This document shows positions 1 to 9,631 of a stretch of 64,000 nucleotides of DNA, piece after piece. Below the pieces are notes generated by a model, which saw only the letters and a list, made by a program, of their open reading frames with translations, had not been told where the DNA came from and searched no databases. Position 1 is the first letter of the stretch. Each line of letters opens with the position of its first letter. Source of the stretch: Gordonia soli NBRC 108243. GTDB lineage: Bacteria; Actinomycetota; Actinomycetes; Mycobacteriales; Mycobacteriaceae. The position numbers were made by a program, and so were the translations under genes. The stretch spans positions 1 through 64,000 of the forward strand of contig NZ_BANX01000001.1 in assembly GCF_000334455.1 (NCBI RefSeq). The letters run 5' to 3'.

Positions 1-169
1 AGGCGAACCGAATCGAATCTGTTGAGACCGTTGCGCCGTGAGGACGACTTCTGATCTGCAGTGAACGATGCCCTACTCGACACTAGCCGATCACCATGAG
101 GTGGCGGAGACAACCTCTCGGAGGCTGGCAGGTCTGACCGCACGCCTGAGCGCGATCAGTCGACACCCA

Positions 170-289
170 CCGCACGATCAACTGCTTACAGCGCACGGTC
201 GGCGACTTCGGGCGCACGATCAACACTTTCGAGCGCACGGTCGGCGACTTCGGGCGCACGATCAACGAATCAGAGCGCACGATCGACGA
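170..289. repeat. Array of 21-bp alternating direct repeats
   Basis: Six consecutive 21-bp units start at 170, 191, 212, 233, 254 and 275 (the last is 15 bp). Each begins with GCGCACG (first unit CCGCACG). Two types alternate: GCGCACGGTCGGCGACTTCG plus one base (191, 233; identical copies) and units beginning GCGCACGATCAAC (170, 212, 254). There are no spacers, so it is not a CRISPR. The array sits directly beside the ahcY palindrome. Function unknown. Confidence 0.85.
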
Positions 290-330
290 GAACGCCCTCG
301 TACGAATCCGATTCGTACGAGGGCGTTCTC
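288..330. terminator. Perfect 21-bp inverted repeat downstream of ahcY
   Basis: The arms 288-308 and 310-330 are perfect reverse complements (left arm starts GAGAACGCCCTCGTACGAA) around one central base. It lies about 30 bases past the ahcY stop codon. There is no T-tract on either side, which is usual for actinobacterial terminator hairpins. I infer a terminator that could work in both directions; a recombination or protein-binding site is also possible. Confidence 0.65.
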
Positions 331-361
331 GAGGTCAGGTCGTGATGGGCGGCCGTTCAGC

Positions 362-1870
<1,509 letters not shown>

Positions 1871-1964
1871 CTGATCCCCTTCGTCGTGGACGGCGCGCGC
1901 CACCGCGTCGCAGTCTTCTGCTGTGCTCGGACCCAAGGCTATCGGACCGGTGAGACGGCCGATC

Positions 1965-1995
1965 GGGGCGTCGGCCGGGGATGCGCCGACGCCCC
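1965..1995 (-). terminator. GC-rich hairpin after the amino-acid permease
   Basis: GGGGCGTCGGC (1965-1975) and GCCGACGCCCC (1985-1995) form an 11-bp perfect stem with a 9-base loop, starting 8 bases past the permease stop codon. There is no U-tract. It lies between two co-directional genes, so it probably separates their transcripts. Confidence 0.6.
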
Positions 1996-2002
1996 CGGAC
2001 GC

Positions 2003-3559
2003 CTACTCGCCGTCGGTCGTCCCGGTCGTGTTCGATGCTCCTGCGGCCGAACCGGCAGACGCCCCCGCGCCCTCGACGGACGGGACCTCGCCGCGCTCGC
2101 GCCGGCCGACCATCGAATGGCGCTGGCTGTACAGGAAGTAGACCGCCACACCGATGACCATCCAGATTCCGAAGCGGATCCAGGTCAGTGCCGACAGGTT
2201 CAGCATCAGCCAGATGCACGCGATGATCGCGAGCACCGGGATGATCGGTCCGCCAGGAACGGTGAAACCGCGCTTGAGGTCTGGACGTGTACGCCGCAGC
2301 ACGACGACGCCACCGGCGACGACGACGAACGCGAACAGGGTCCCGACGTTGACCATCTCCTCGAGCTTGTCGATCGGGAAGAAGCCCGCGACGATCGCGA
2401 CCACGACACCGACGAGTGCGGTGATCCGCGCAGGCGTGCCGAACCGCGGGCTGGTCTTGGCCAGACCTCGCGGCATCAGTCCGTCGCGGCACATGGCGAA
2501 CAGGACTCGCGACTGCCCGAGCATCAGCACCATCACGACGGTGGTCAGACCCGCGAGCGCACCGATCGAGATGATCTTCTCCGCCCACGTCACGCCGTTC
2601 AGGGCGAACGCATCCGCGAGGTTCTTCGCGTCGTCGCCGTCGGTCGCGAGTTGCTTGTAGTTGACCATGCCGGTGACCACGATCGTGACCAGCACGTACA
2701 GGACCGTTACGATCGCCAGCGATCCCAGGATGCCGCGCGGGATGTCGCGCTTGGGGTTCTCGGTCTCCTCCGCGGTGGTGGCAACGACGTCGAAACCGAT
2801 GAACGCGAAGAACACGATCGACGCGGCGGCCAGGACGCCGTACCAGCCGTATGAACTGTCACCACCACCGGTGATGAGCGAGAAGAGCGTCGAATCGACC
2901 GACTTCTCGGTGTCTCCGCCGGTCTCGGCGGGCGGCACCAATGGGGAATAGTTGGCGGCCTTCACATAGAAGAATCCGACGACGATGACCAGCAGCACGA
3001 CGGCGACCTTGATCGCGGTGATGATGCCACTCACCCGCGACGACAGTTTGGTTCCCAGGATCAACAGGGTCGTGACCACGGCGACGATGAGGATCGCACC
3101 CCAGTCCACCTTGAGGCCGCCAATCTCGACGGTGCCGCCGGCGAAGCCGAAGACGTTGCCGAGGTAACTCGACCAGCCCTTGGAGACCACGGATGCACCG
3201 ACCGCGAACTCGAGGATGAGGTCCCAACCGAGGATCCACGCGAGGAACTCTCCGAACGTGGCGTAGCCGAAGGTGTACGCAGATCCGGCCACCGGAACAG
3301 TGGATGCGAACTCCGCATAGCAGAGTGCGGCCAGCGCACAGGCGATCGCCGCCATCACGAACGAGATCGAGATCGCCGGTCCTGCTTTGTCACCTGCGGT
3401 GGACGCGGTGATCGTGAAGATGCCGGCGCCGATGACGACGGACACGCCGAAGACGATCAGATCCCGGTAGGTCAGGTTCTTGCGTAACTGGTGACCGGGT
3501 TCGTCGGTGTCGGCCATCGATTGCTCGATGGATTTCGTCCGGGTCAGTGGGTTTGCCAT
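2003..3559 (-). CDS. APC-superfamily amino-acid permease
   Basis: A 518-aa cytoplasmic-membrane protein of about 12-14 hydrophobic segments, typical of the amino acid-polyamine-organocation superfamily, cationic amino-acid transporter branch. The substrate-binding glycine motif of TM1 (GAGIF) is at residues 44-48. Length and C-terminal extra helices fit the CAT/YhdG group. The C-terminus is Ser/Ala/Gly-rich and probably disordered. The start is supported by GGAGGAGGG about 8 bases upstream of the ATG. The substrate cannot be told from sequence; a basic or branched amino acid is likely from family membership. Confidence 0.88.
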   Translation of the reverse strand: MANPLTRTKSIEQSMADTDEPGHQLRKNLTYRDLIVFGVSVVIGAGIFTITASTAGDKAGPAISISFVMAAIACALAALCYAEFASTVPVAGSAYTFGYATFGEFLAWILGWDLILEFAVGASVVSKGWSSYLGNVFGFAGGTVEIGGLKVDWGAILIVAVVTTLLILGTKLSSRVSGIITAIKVAVVLLVIVVGFFYVKAANYSPLVPPAETGGDTEKSVDSTLFSLITGGGDSSYGWYGVLAAASIVFFAFIGFDVVATTAEETENPKRDIPRGILGSLAIVTVLYVLVTIVVTGMVNYKQLATDGDDAKNLADAFALNGVTWAEKIISIGALAGLTTVVMVLMLGQSRVLFAMCRDGLMPRGLAKTSPRFGTPARITALVGVVVAIVAGFFPIDKLEEMVNVGTLFAFVVVAGGVVVLRRTRPDLKRGFTVPGGPIIPVLAIIACIWLMLNLSALTWIRFGIWMVIGVAVYFLYSQRHSMVGRRERGEVPSVEGAGASAGSAAGASNTTGTTDGE

Positions 3560-3697
3560 CGTGGGCCCTCCTCCGCCGGACCCGCCTGGACCCGACCTCG
3601 CGCTCGCGGATGAACGATTGCAGTCGCGCCTGCCAACGCTATCGGAGAAAGACTGAACCGCGAGTCGAATCCGAGCAGGCGGTCAGCCGGCGGTGCA

Positions 3698-4624
3698 TCA
3701 GGACGGGGTCGACGAACGGTCCAGGTCCGGCTCGAGGTAGATGACCCGCGCCTGCGGGAGCGCGGCGCGGACCCGCGCCTCGGCAGAGTCGATGGCTGCG
3801 GCCACGGCGGCTACGTCGGTCTTCGGCGGGATCGCGATCTTGGCCGCCACCAACAGTTCCTCCGGGCCGAGGTACTGGGTACGCAGGTGGATGACGCGGT
3901 CGACGCCCTCGCCCACCAGCGCCGACTGCAGGGCGGTCTCCTCGTCCTCGGTGGCGCCCTCGCCGATCAGGAGGCTCTTCATCTCCACGATCAGGATCAC
4001 GGCGATGATCCCCAGCAGCACACCGATGCACAGGGTGCCGACACCGTCCCAGATCGCGTTGCCGGTCAGCCACGTGAGGCCGACGCCCCCCAGGGCGAGG
4101 AGCAGACCGACCAGTGCGCCGGTGTCCTCGAGCAACACCACCGGGAGCTCCGGCGACCGCGAGTTGCGGATGAATCGCCACCAGCTGGCAGAACCCTTGA
4201 GCGGCTTGGACTCCCGGAAGGCGGTACGGAAGCTGTACCCCTCGAGCGCGATGGCCACCACCAGGATGACGACCGCGACGATGGGCGACTCGAGGCCGTG
4301 GTCGTGGGCGTGCCTGATCTTCTCGACGCCCTCGTAGATCGCGAAGAGCGAGCCGAGGGTGAACAACACCAACGCGACGATGAAGGAGTAGAAGTACCGG
4401 CTGCGCCCATAGCCGAAGGGATGCAGTCGATCCGCGGCCTTGGCGGCCCGACGTTGACCGAGGAGCAGCAAACCCTGGTTCGAGGTGTCGGCGACCGAGT
4501 GCACGGCCTCGGCGAGCATCGACGACGACCCGGTGATCAGGAAGCCGACGAACTTGGCCAACGCGATCCCGGCGTTCGCCAGCAACGCGGCGATGATCGC
4601 CCTCTTGGATCCCTCCACCGACAC
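3698..4624 (-). CDS. Cation diffusion facilitator family transporter
   Basis: A predicted proton-coupled divalent cation exporter of the CDF family (Zn, Co, Fe or Mn). The 308-aa form starts at a GTG at 4624 with AGGAG about 6 bases upstream; a longer in-frame reading to 4795 adds a low-complexity arginine-rich leader and is less likely. It has six hydrophobic segments, HSVAD in TM2 (His42, Asp46) as part of the metal site, LEDTGAL in the second half, and a C-terminal cytoplasmic domain of about 90 residues. The metal cannot be assigned. It abuts the end of the ESX locus and is separated from it by a strong hairpin. Confidence 0.85.
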   Translation of the reverse strand: MSVEGSKRAIIAALLANAGIALAKFVGFLITGSSSMLAEAVHSVADTSNQGLLLLGQRRAAKAADRLHPFGYGRSRYFYSFIVALVLFTLGSLFAIYEGVEKIRHAHDHGLESPIVAVVILVVAIALEGYSFRTAFRESKPLKGSASWWRFIRNSRSPELPVVLLEDTGALVGLLLALGGVGLTWLTGNAIWDGVGTLCIGVLLGIIAVILIVEMKSLLIGEGATEDEETALQSALVGEGVDRVIHLRTQYLGPEELLVAAKIAIPPKTDVAAVAAAIDSAEARVRAALPQARVIYLEPDLDRSSTPS

Positions 4625-4752
4625 GGTCCGCTCCTGTCCCTGTTCGTCTGCCGCTGTTCGTGCTCGCCGCTGTTCGTACACAGCGGGCGGAGCAGTGGTC
4701 TGCCGGGCGGACTCTAACCCATCATGGCCCGATCGACATCTACCCGCGAGAC

Positions 4753-4793
4753 GAATCGGCCCGCCCGCCGGTAGCCGGTGGGCGGGCCGATTC
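4753..4793 (-). terminator. Strong terminator hairpin ending the ESX locus
   Basis: A 19-bp stem (4753-4771 with 4775-4793; one mismatch or G-U pair) around the loop TAG begins 18 bases after the stop codon of the last WXG100 gene. The arms start GAATCGGCCCGCCC. It has no U-tract but is very stable. It marks the 3' end of the nine-gene ESX cluster. Confidence 0.75.
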
Positions 4794-4810
4794 ACCTCTG
4801 CGAGGTGGTA

Positions 4811-5107
4811 CTAGGCCGAGTACATCCGGCCGATGCGCGTGTCGGTCTCGCGCATCAGGTCGCCGGCGTTGCCGACGCCCTTGCCCAGTCCGAGCAGCTG
4901 CTCGCGGGCCTCCATGAACACACGGTCCCAGTTGTTCTGGGACTCCTGGTAGGACACCGAGGCGCCGGAGTCCCAGCTCCCCTTCAGTCCTTCCACGGTG
5001 CGCTTGAGCTCGTCGGAGAGATCTCCGAGTCGCTTGAAGTGGTTGTTCAGGTCACCGGACAGGGTCTGGATACCGGCGAAGTTGTAGTTGATCGTGCCGT
5101 CGGCCAT
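4811..5107 (-). CDS. WXG100 (ESAT-6-like) protein, EsxA-type
   Basis: A 98-aa protein predicted to form the two-helix hairpin of WXG100 proteins, secreted by type VII systems as a heterodimer with its neighbour. The turn that normally reads W-x-G here reads GSWDSGAS, so tryptophan is kept but the glycine is a serine with a Gly following. It lacks a C-terminal YxxxD/E signal, as expected for an EsxA-type partner. It lies 40 bases after the EsxB-type gene, in the usual order. The ATG at 5107 has GAGGAGACC upstream; a longer in-frame reading to 5290 overlaps the partner gene and is rejected. Confidence 0.85.
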   Translation of the reverse strand: MADGTINYNFAGIQTLSGDLNNHFKRLGDLSDELKRTVEGLKGSWDSGASVSYQESQNNWDRVFMEAREQLLGLGKGVGNAGDLMRETDTRIGRMYSA

Positions 5108-5147
5108 GAGAGGTCTCCTCGGTCGAGTTGAAGTGGTGGTCGGTCGG

Positions 5148-5480
5148 TCAGAGGCGGAGCAGGCCGCCGCCGGTGCTCTGCGCGACCGTCTGAGCCGACT
5201 GGTTGTCGTCCTCGTCGTAGGAGTTGAAGGAGACGCCCAGCTTCGACGCGATGTCGTCGAGCGCGGTCTGCAGCTTGGTCGCCGAGCCACTCCAGTCGGC
5301 GTGGGTGTTCACGAAGGCCACCTTGGCCTTGCCCGCCCAGTTGGCCGGGTCGGCACCGTTGTCGGCTGCAGCCTGGATCTGCTTGATGATCCCTTGCATC
5401 TCGTTGACGATGTTGTCGACCTTGGCCTTCCCTTGGAGACCGCCTGCAACATCGACATTCACCGAACCTGTACCGCTCAT
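5148..5480 (-). CDS. WXG100 protein, EsxB-type
   Basis: A 110-aa WXG100 protein, probable partner of the downstream EsxA-type protein. NWAGKAK near residue 48 gives the W-A-G turn between two amphipathic helices. Near the C-terminus, SYDEDD fits the type VII export signal YxxxD (Tyr followed by Asp four residues on), which would make this the subunit recognised by an EccC ATPase. No EccC is encoded in the window. The C-terminus is Gly/Ser/Thr-rich. SD AGGAGG lies just upstream of the ATG at 5480. Confidence 0.88.
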   Translation of the reverse strand: MSGTGSVNVDVAGGLQGKAKVDNIVNEMQGIIKQIQAAADNGADPANWAGKAKVAFVNTHADWSGSATKLQTALDDIASKLGVSFNSYDEDDNQSAQTVAQSTGGGLLRL

Positions 5481-5565
5481 AGATGTCCTCCTGTGTTACG
5501 GCACCGCTCGGTGCCCGATGTCGGTATCCGCGACACAGATACCCTGATTCCCGCCCCGGCCGGTG

Positions 5566-6372
5566 TCATGGCATCCACCGCCCCTCGGGCACGGTCTCGA
5601 TCAGCAGGCCGACTGCCTGCGCGATTCGATGACCGGTGCCCGGCGAGAGGGTGGTCCACACCCGTCCGTCCGGAGACCTACTGGGACTGGCGACGATTCG
5701 ACCCCGATCGGTGTCGAGAACTGCCAGTGCTCCAGAAGACTGAGTGGAGATCCCGTCTGCGGACGACACCGCGACGATCTCCGTGCGTGCTCGGCACGAT
5801 GCCAACGCGGCGCCGACGAGTCCTGCCTCGACCGGACCCGCACCGACCGCGTGCAGCGCGTCGGCGGTGTCGTTCGGTCCCTGGCACCGTGCGAGCCGGT
5901 CGGCGATCTCGCCTGCCGGCGCACTGATCCCGACGAAATCGGGCACCGGCGCGTCGCCGAGCCGGCGTCGGACGATCGCGCCGAGGTCGGCGGTACCGGT
6001 GACCAACTGTCCGCCGATCTCGACCGTGTCGCCGCGCCGGACGGCGACCGCATGATCGAAGCCGTTGCGTGCCACGCACATGCGCCACGAGTCGGTCTCA
6101 CTGAACGTGCGTACCTCGAGGAGACGCTCGGGCGTCGACAACACCCGCAGGGCGGTGGCCAACCAGGTTGCCGGCTCTCCGTCGGCCAGCAGCCCGGTCG
6201 TCGCGATCTCCTGATCGGCCCGTCGCGCAGCGGCGAGAGCGGTCACGGCGTCGTCGTACCGGGGGCGCAATCCGAGAACCACCGGCCAGGTCTGCACCCC
6301 GCATCGCTCACCGAGGCGTTGCAGGACATCGGTGTCGAGCACCAGCGTCCGTTCGTCGGTCCGGGTCATCAT
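5566..6372 (-). CDS. EspG-family ESX secretion chaperone
   Basis: A 268-aa cytosolic protein matching the EspG family by length, fold pattern (alternating beta and helical segments, no membrane segment) and position directly after a PPE-like gene. EspG proteins bind the tip of cognate PE-PPE heterodimers and keep them soluble before export. The start codon overlaps the PPE-like stop by 4 bp, implying translational coupling and matched amounts. C-terminal sequence resembles the EspG end (GHRIAQAVGLLIETVPEGRW). The assignment is by overall similarity and context, as the family has no short signature. Confidence 0.8.
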   Translation of the reverse strand: MMTRTDERTLVLDTDVLQRLGERCGVQTWPVVLGLRPRYDDAVTALAAARRADQEIATTGLLADGEPATWLATALRVLSTPERLLEVRTFSETDSWRMCVARNGFDHAVAVRRGDTVEIGGQLVTGTADLGAIVRRRLGDAPVPDFVGISAPAGEIADRLARCQGPNDTADALHAVGAGPVEAGLVGAALASCRARTEIVAVSSADGISTQSSGALAVLDTDRGRIVASPSRSPDGRVWTTLSPGTGHRIAQAVGLLIETVPEGRWMP

Positions 6373-7424
6373 CGCCCACCCCCCGACGATCCGAGAGACA
6401 AGGTCTCGGTGACATAGGGCGACGTCGGCGGCTGGTCGGCGACCGGCGTAACGGCGTGGTCGGCGACCGGTGTGGCCGCCACTGCGATGTCGGCCCAGGT
6501 GCGCGGCTCGTCATCCGACAGCGACTCGCCCGCCAGCGATTCCGTCGGAGCCGGGGCGGACTCGTCGGCGGCGCCGGCCATCTTCACCTGGACGGTGCGT
6601 TCGTTGGCGGCGACGACGCCATGCATGGGCATCGGCGGCGGCACGGCTCCGGTCGCCGCCGGGGCGGCCACGGGTGTCGGGCCGGGGACGACCGCTGCTG
6701 GGGCAGCACCGGCCACCATCGTCGGTGCGTACCGTGTTTTCTCCGCTGCCTGCGTGTACGAGCCCGCCCACATCGGACCGATCGCCGGCGAGACCGCAGG
6801 CGTCGGCGACGGCGTGGGGGCGACAGCGGCACGAGCAGCTGCCTCGCGGGCAGCCTGCTCGACGGAGAGTGCATGTCCGGAAACAAGGTTCGGTGCTGCG
6901 AGACCGGTGCCCCACGGCGTGCCGACCGGCTCGGTGGCACTCTCGTAGGTCTGCATCACGCGCGATGCACGTGCCTGCTGCTCGTGGATCGCCCGTTCGA
7001 CGTGGGCTGCGGCACCGCCGAGTGCCGGCGCGACGGCCGAAGCAGCCGTGGCGATCTCGCGCATCTTCTCCGCGAGGTCGACCTCGGCGATGTTCGGCAT
7101 CGACAAGCGTGCGACCGTGATGGCCGCCGCCTGGCTCTCCGAGCGGGCTGCATTGCGCCCAGCCTCTGCTGCGATCTCTCCGAACCAGGGCGCCAGCCGA
7201 GTGAGCTTCTCGAAAGCCGCACTGGCATGGACCGATTCCCAGCTCGTCGCGAGACGCGCGAGGATCGCAGAGTACTCGACCCCGGCGGCGGCCAGCTCCC
7301 GGCCCAGCCCGGCCCACGCCGCCCCGGCCTCGGCCAACGGGGCCGGGCCGGCACCTGCCGCGAGGTCGGCGGCGAGACGTTCGGTGGTGCGGGCGTCCCA
7401 CACGACTCCGGTGAATCCGGTCAT
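6369..7424 (-). CDS. PPE-like ESX substrate
   Basis: A 351-aa protein whose first about 175 residues follow the PPE domain plan: an N-terminal VWDAR segment, GAGPAPL near residue 25, then long Ala-rich helices. The Pro-Pro-Glu triplet is replaced by TTE (WDARTTERL), and the usual W-Q-G-P-S turn reads SWESVHA. Residues about 190-351 are Ala/Pro/Thr-rich and probably disordered. Neighbours are a PE-like gene (98 bases upstream) and EspG (4-bp overlap), so I infer a PE-PPE-EspG module. GAGGAGACGAG precedes the ATG. Confidence 0.82.
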   Translation of the reverse strand: MTGFTGVVWDARTTERLAADLAAGAGPAPLAEAGAAWAGLGRELAAAGVEYSAILARLATSWESVHASAAFEKLTRLAPWFGEIAAEAGRNAARSESQAAAITVARLSMPNIAEVDLAEKMREIATAASAVAPALGGAAAHVERAIHEQQARASRVMQTYESATEPVGTPWGTGLAAPNLVSGHALSVEQAAREAAARAAVAPTPSPTPAVSPAIGPMWAGSYTQAAEKTRYAPTMVAGAAPAAVVPGPTPVAAPAATGAVPPPMPMHGVVAANERTVQVKMAGAADESAPAPTESLAGESLSDDEPRTWADIAVAATPVADHAVTPVADQPPTSPYVTETLSLGSSGGGR

Positions 7425-7521
7425 CTCGTCTCCTCTCGCTGATCAGGTGACCCGGTCGGGTCGGTGTGCTGGTGGATGTGCGGCTGGTGCGGTTCAGGCG
7501 GTGTGGCTCACGCGGAGTCGG

Positions 7522-7827
7522 TCAGATCTTGAAGGCTGCCGACACCTCGTCGTCGGCGGCATCGACACCCGTTGCCTGCGACCTCAGGATGGCGGCGATC
7601 TTGCGCAACTCGCGGACACCGTCGGCGGCGTCCTTGCCGAATCCATCTGCGACCGTGGTGAAGGAGGTCGCCGAAGCGGTCGAGACCTCGTCACGGCCCG
7701 CCGACGGAACGCGGAGCCTCTCCGCAGCGCCGTGGAGCGTCGATGCCAGCCGGTCGGCGAGCTTGTCCAGATCGGCTGCCGCAGAGACCAGTTCGGTCGG
7801 GTTGACGCTGAGGTTGGCGTCGGCCAT
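7522..7827 (-). CDS. PE-like small ESX protein
   Basis: A 101-aa, wholly alpha-helical protein with the PE pattern: an N-terminal NPTELVSAA, a middle GRDEVST resembling the PE motif ADEVS, and a second helix. Length and position just before a PPE-like gene support a PE partner role. It has no Pro-Glu at the start and no visible YxxxD/E export signal; the C-terminus reads ATGVDAADDE with no tyrosine. It could instead be another ESX-1-associated helical protein. SD GAGGAAG lies upstream of the ATG. Confidence 0.65.
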   Translation of the reverse strand: MADANLSVNPTELVSAAADLDKLADRLASTLHGAAERLRVPSAGRDEVSTASATSFTTVADGFGKDAADGVRELRKIAAILRSQATGVDAADDEVSAAFKI

Positions 7828-7904
7828 GGCTGCTTCCTCTTTCTCGGGTGCTGGTGCGGATCGTGTTGCTCGGGGCGGTGTTGCTCGGGATGGTGCTGTC
7901 TGGG

Positions 7905-9230
7905 TCAGGTGCGGGCGGCGTCCCCGGCGGGCGGGCCCAGTCTCAGTTCGATGTCCGGCGCCGGCTCGGACTCGGCCGGCTCGTCATGACCGAGCACCGG
8001 GGGCGCGACGTCGGGTACCTCACCCACGACCTGCTGGCCGTGGTCCTGGGTGACGAGATAGTCCGGCACCTCGTGCTGTTCATCTGACGCACCGGCGCCC
8101 CGTGCGGCTCCCGCACCGGACATCGGGGCCATGGAACCCGGCATCGGAGCCGCCGTGGTGACCGACGGACGGGTCGACTGCGACGGACCGAAGCCCGCAG
8201 GTTCGGTCGCACCGGCGACGCCGGAGACCGCAGGACGACCGGCGAGCTGCGTCGCCATGCCCCCGATGCCGCCGAGGGCTCCGATCCCGCCGGCGCCACC
8301 TTTGCCTCCACCGCCGCCACCGCCACCGCCGTCGGGGCCACGATGTGGGCCGGGCGTGGTGGTCGGGACACCTGTGACGGTGTCGGGCTGGTTGATGCCG
8401 AGCATGGTGCTGACCGGCTTCGCGATCATCGAAGGCAGTTCGGTCACCGACGAGACGGCCGGGGTCACCGACTCCAAGACAGTGTTGGCGACCGCGAACG
8501 GAGATTGCGCGGCGCCGGCACCACCGGGAGCTCCCGTCACTTTGACCGGCGCGCCGTTGGCGGTCATGTGCGTCGTCGGTGCGAGCAACTGGGCGCGTGT
8601 CGCTGCCACGGCCGTGGTCGCCTCGGCGAGGCCGGACGAGGCGAAGCCGACCGCCATTCCCTGCCCAATCGGTGTCATGATGATCGGGATCGTGCCGGTG
8701 ATCAGCGCGATGGTCTTGCCGATGATCGCCTGCACCGCAGCCAGTCCCGCGCCGACGATCCCGGCGGCCGCGTTGATGTCGAACGAGATCCCGGTCCCCT
8801 GTGTGGAGAGCACGGCGGTGTCGGCGCCTGCCTGGGCGCTCTTGCCCGCGGCAGCGATCGACGACTGCCCCATCCACAGCTGATCGGCGGCCTTCACCGC
8901 GCCGGTACCCATCTGCATACTCGTGTTGAGCACCTCGGACAGGCCCGAGAAGATCTGCGACGGATCGAAATCCGCCCCCGAGAGATTGCCCGTGCCGAAC
9001 CCGCCGAGCAGATCTGTGAGCGGCTTGATGAGCAGGTCGAGGTTGATCGGAGGCAGCGGCGGCAAGCCGGGGAGCGGAGGCAGCGCGGGCAGCTGCGGAA
9101 GCGGCGGCAGGCCCAGGCCGTTCAGCACGTCGGCCACGGGGGTGTCCAGGATGGGCCCCAGCGGCGACGCGTTGATCATGTCCTGCACCGACATCTCGGT
9201 CAGTGCGGGAATCGAGGGTTCGGGGCTCAC
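7905..9230 (-). CDS. EspA-like large ESX-associated protein
   Basis: A 441-aa protein I do not recognise by strict family. In order: a Pro-Leu-rich stretch (about residues 40-62, repeated LPPLP units), a polar helical region, two hydrophobic helices rich in Gly/Ala/Ile (about 155-205), a Gly-rich run after residue 300, and a charged C-terminus with HEVPDYLV. The GTG start overlaps the stop of the EspC-like gene by 4 bp. In mycobacteria espA lies directly upstream of espC, so partner identity is suggested, though here the order is reversed. The hydrophobic centre suggests membrane insertion after secretion. Function is inferred from context only. Confidence 0.6.
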   Translation of the reverse strand: MSPEPSIPALTEMSVQDMINASPLGPILDTPVADVLNGLGLPPLPQLPALPPLPGLPPLPPINLDLLIKPLTDLLGGFGTGNLSGADFDPSQIFSGLSEVLNTSMQMGTGAVKAADQLWMGQSSIAAAGKSAQAGADTAVLSTQGTGISFDINAAAGIVGAGLAAVQAIIGKTIALITGTIPIIMTPIGQGMAVGFASSGLAEATTAVAATRAQLLAPTTHMTANGAPVKVTGAPGGAGAAQSPFAVANTVLESVTPAVSSVTELPSMIAKPVSTMLGINQPDTVTGVPTTTPGPHRGPDGGGGGGGGGKGGAGGIGALGGIGGMATQLAGRPAVSGVAGATEPAGFGPSQSTRPSVTTAAPMPGSMAPMSGAGAARGAGASDEQHEVPDYLVTQDHGQQVVGEVPDVAPPVLGHDEPAESEPAPDIELRLGPPAGDAART

Positions 9231-9535
9231 AGCACCGAACGGATCGCGGCACCGCTGCCGCCGTCGTTGCCCTCGAAGTCACTCAGCCCCGACAGCGTGG
9301 TGGCCGCGGTGCCGGCGTGGACAGCGGCGAGGCTGCCGACCGAGAACAGATGATTGGCCTGTGCGGCGATGAAAGAGGCGAGGAACTCCTGGCCGATGAC
9401 CCCGAACACCGGCACCATCACGGCGGTGTTTGCTGCCGCATTGATGGATCCGGCGGCGGCGACCGCGGAGGCCATCGCGGCATGGGTCGACCCGAATGCT
9501 GTCAGCACCTCGGGTGCAACGGTCACCTTCTCCAT
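9227..9535 (-). CDS. EspC-like (DUF2580 type) ESX protein
   Basis: A 102-aa helical protein similar to EspC: it begins KVTVAPEVL, followed by a helix starting GSTHAAMASAV and a second helix (about residues 48-78). EspC ends its second helix with a YxxxD signal; here the matching place reads DFEGND, so phenylalanine replaces tyrosine (FxxxD). It overlaps the EspA-like gene by 4 bp (GTGA). EspC is known to be co-secreted with EspA and to form surface filaments in M. tuberculosis; whether this protein does so is not known. Confidence 0.72.
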   Translation of the reverse strand: MEKVTVAPEVLTAFGSTHAAMASAVAAAGSINAAANTAVMVPVFGVIGQEFLASFIAAQANHLFSVGSLAAVHAGTAATTLSGLSDFEGNDGGSGAAIRSVL

Positions 9536-9631
9536 GCTGTCCCCTCTTCTCTCGTCATCTCGTCGCTCTCTCCACAGTCGGACGCAGCGACGAGGGTTTC
9601 GGTTCCACCGGTCGCCATCGGGTTTCGCGGG

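Larger units (their letters stand above)
1..361. other. Intergenic region downstream of ahcY
   Basis: I find no convincing gene here. Open frames exist on both strands but they translate a 21-bp repeat array into low-complexity peptides. The region holds that array (170-289) and a perfect palindrome (288-330), each listed separately. The first 60 bases could be the edge of an upstream feature that cannot be judged from this window. Confidence 0.6.

Noticed and set aside
83..280. 65-aa minus-strand frame with repeated VRPKSPTVR peptides
   Set aside because: It only translates the 21-bp DNA repeat array, has no SD and no known relatives.
170..289. Possible CRISPR array
   Set aside because: Repeats are contiguous 21-bp units without unique spacers and no cas genes are present.
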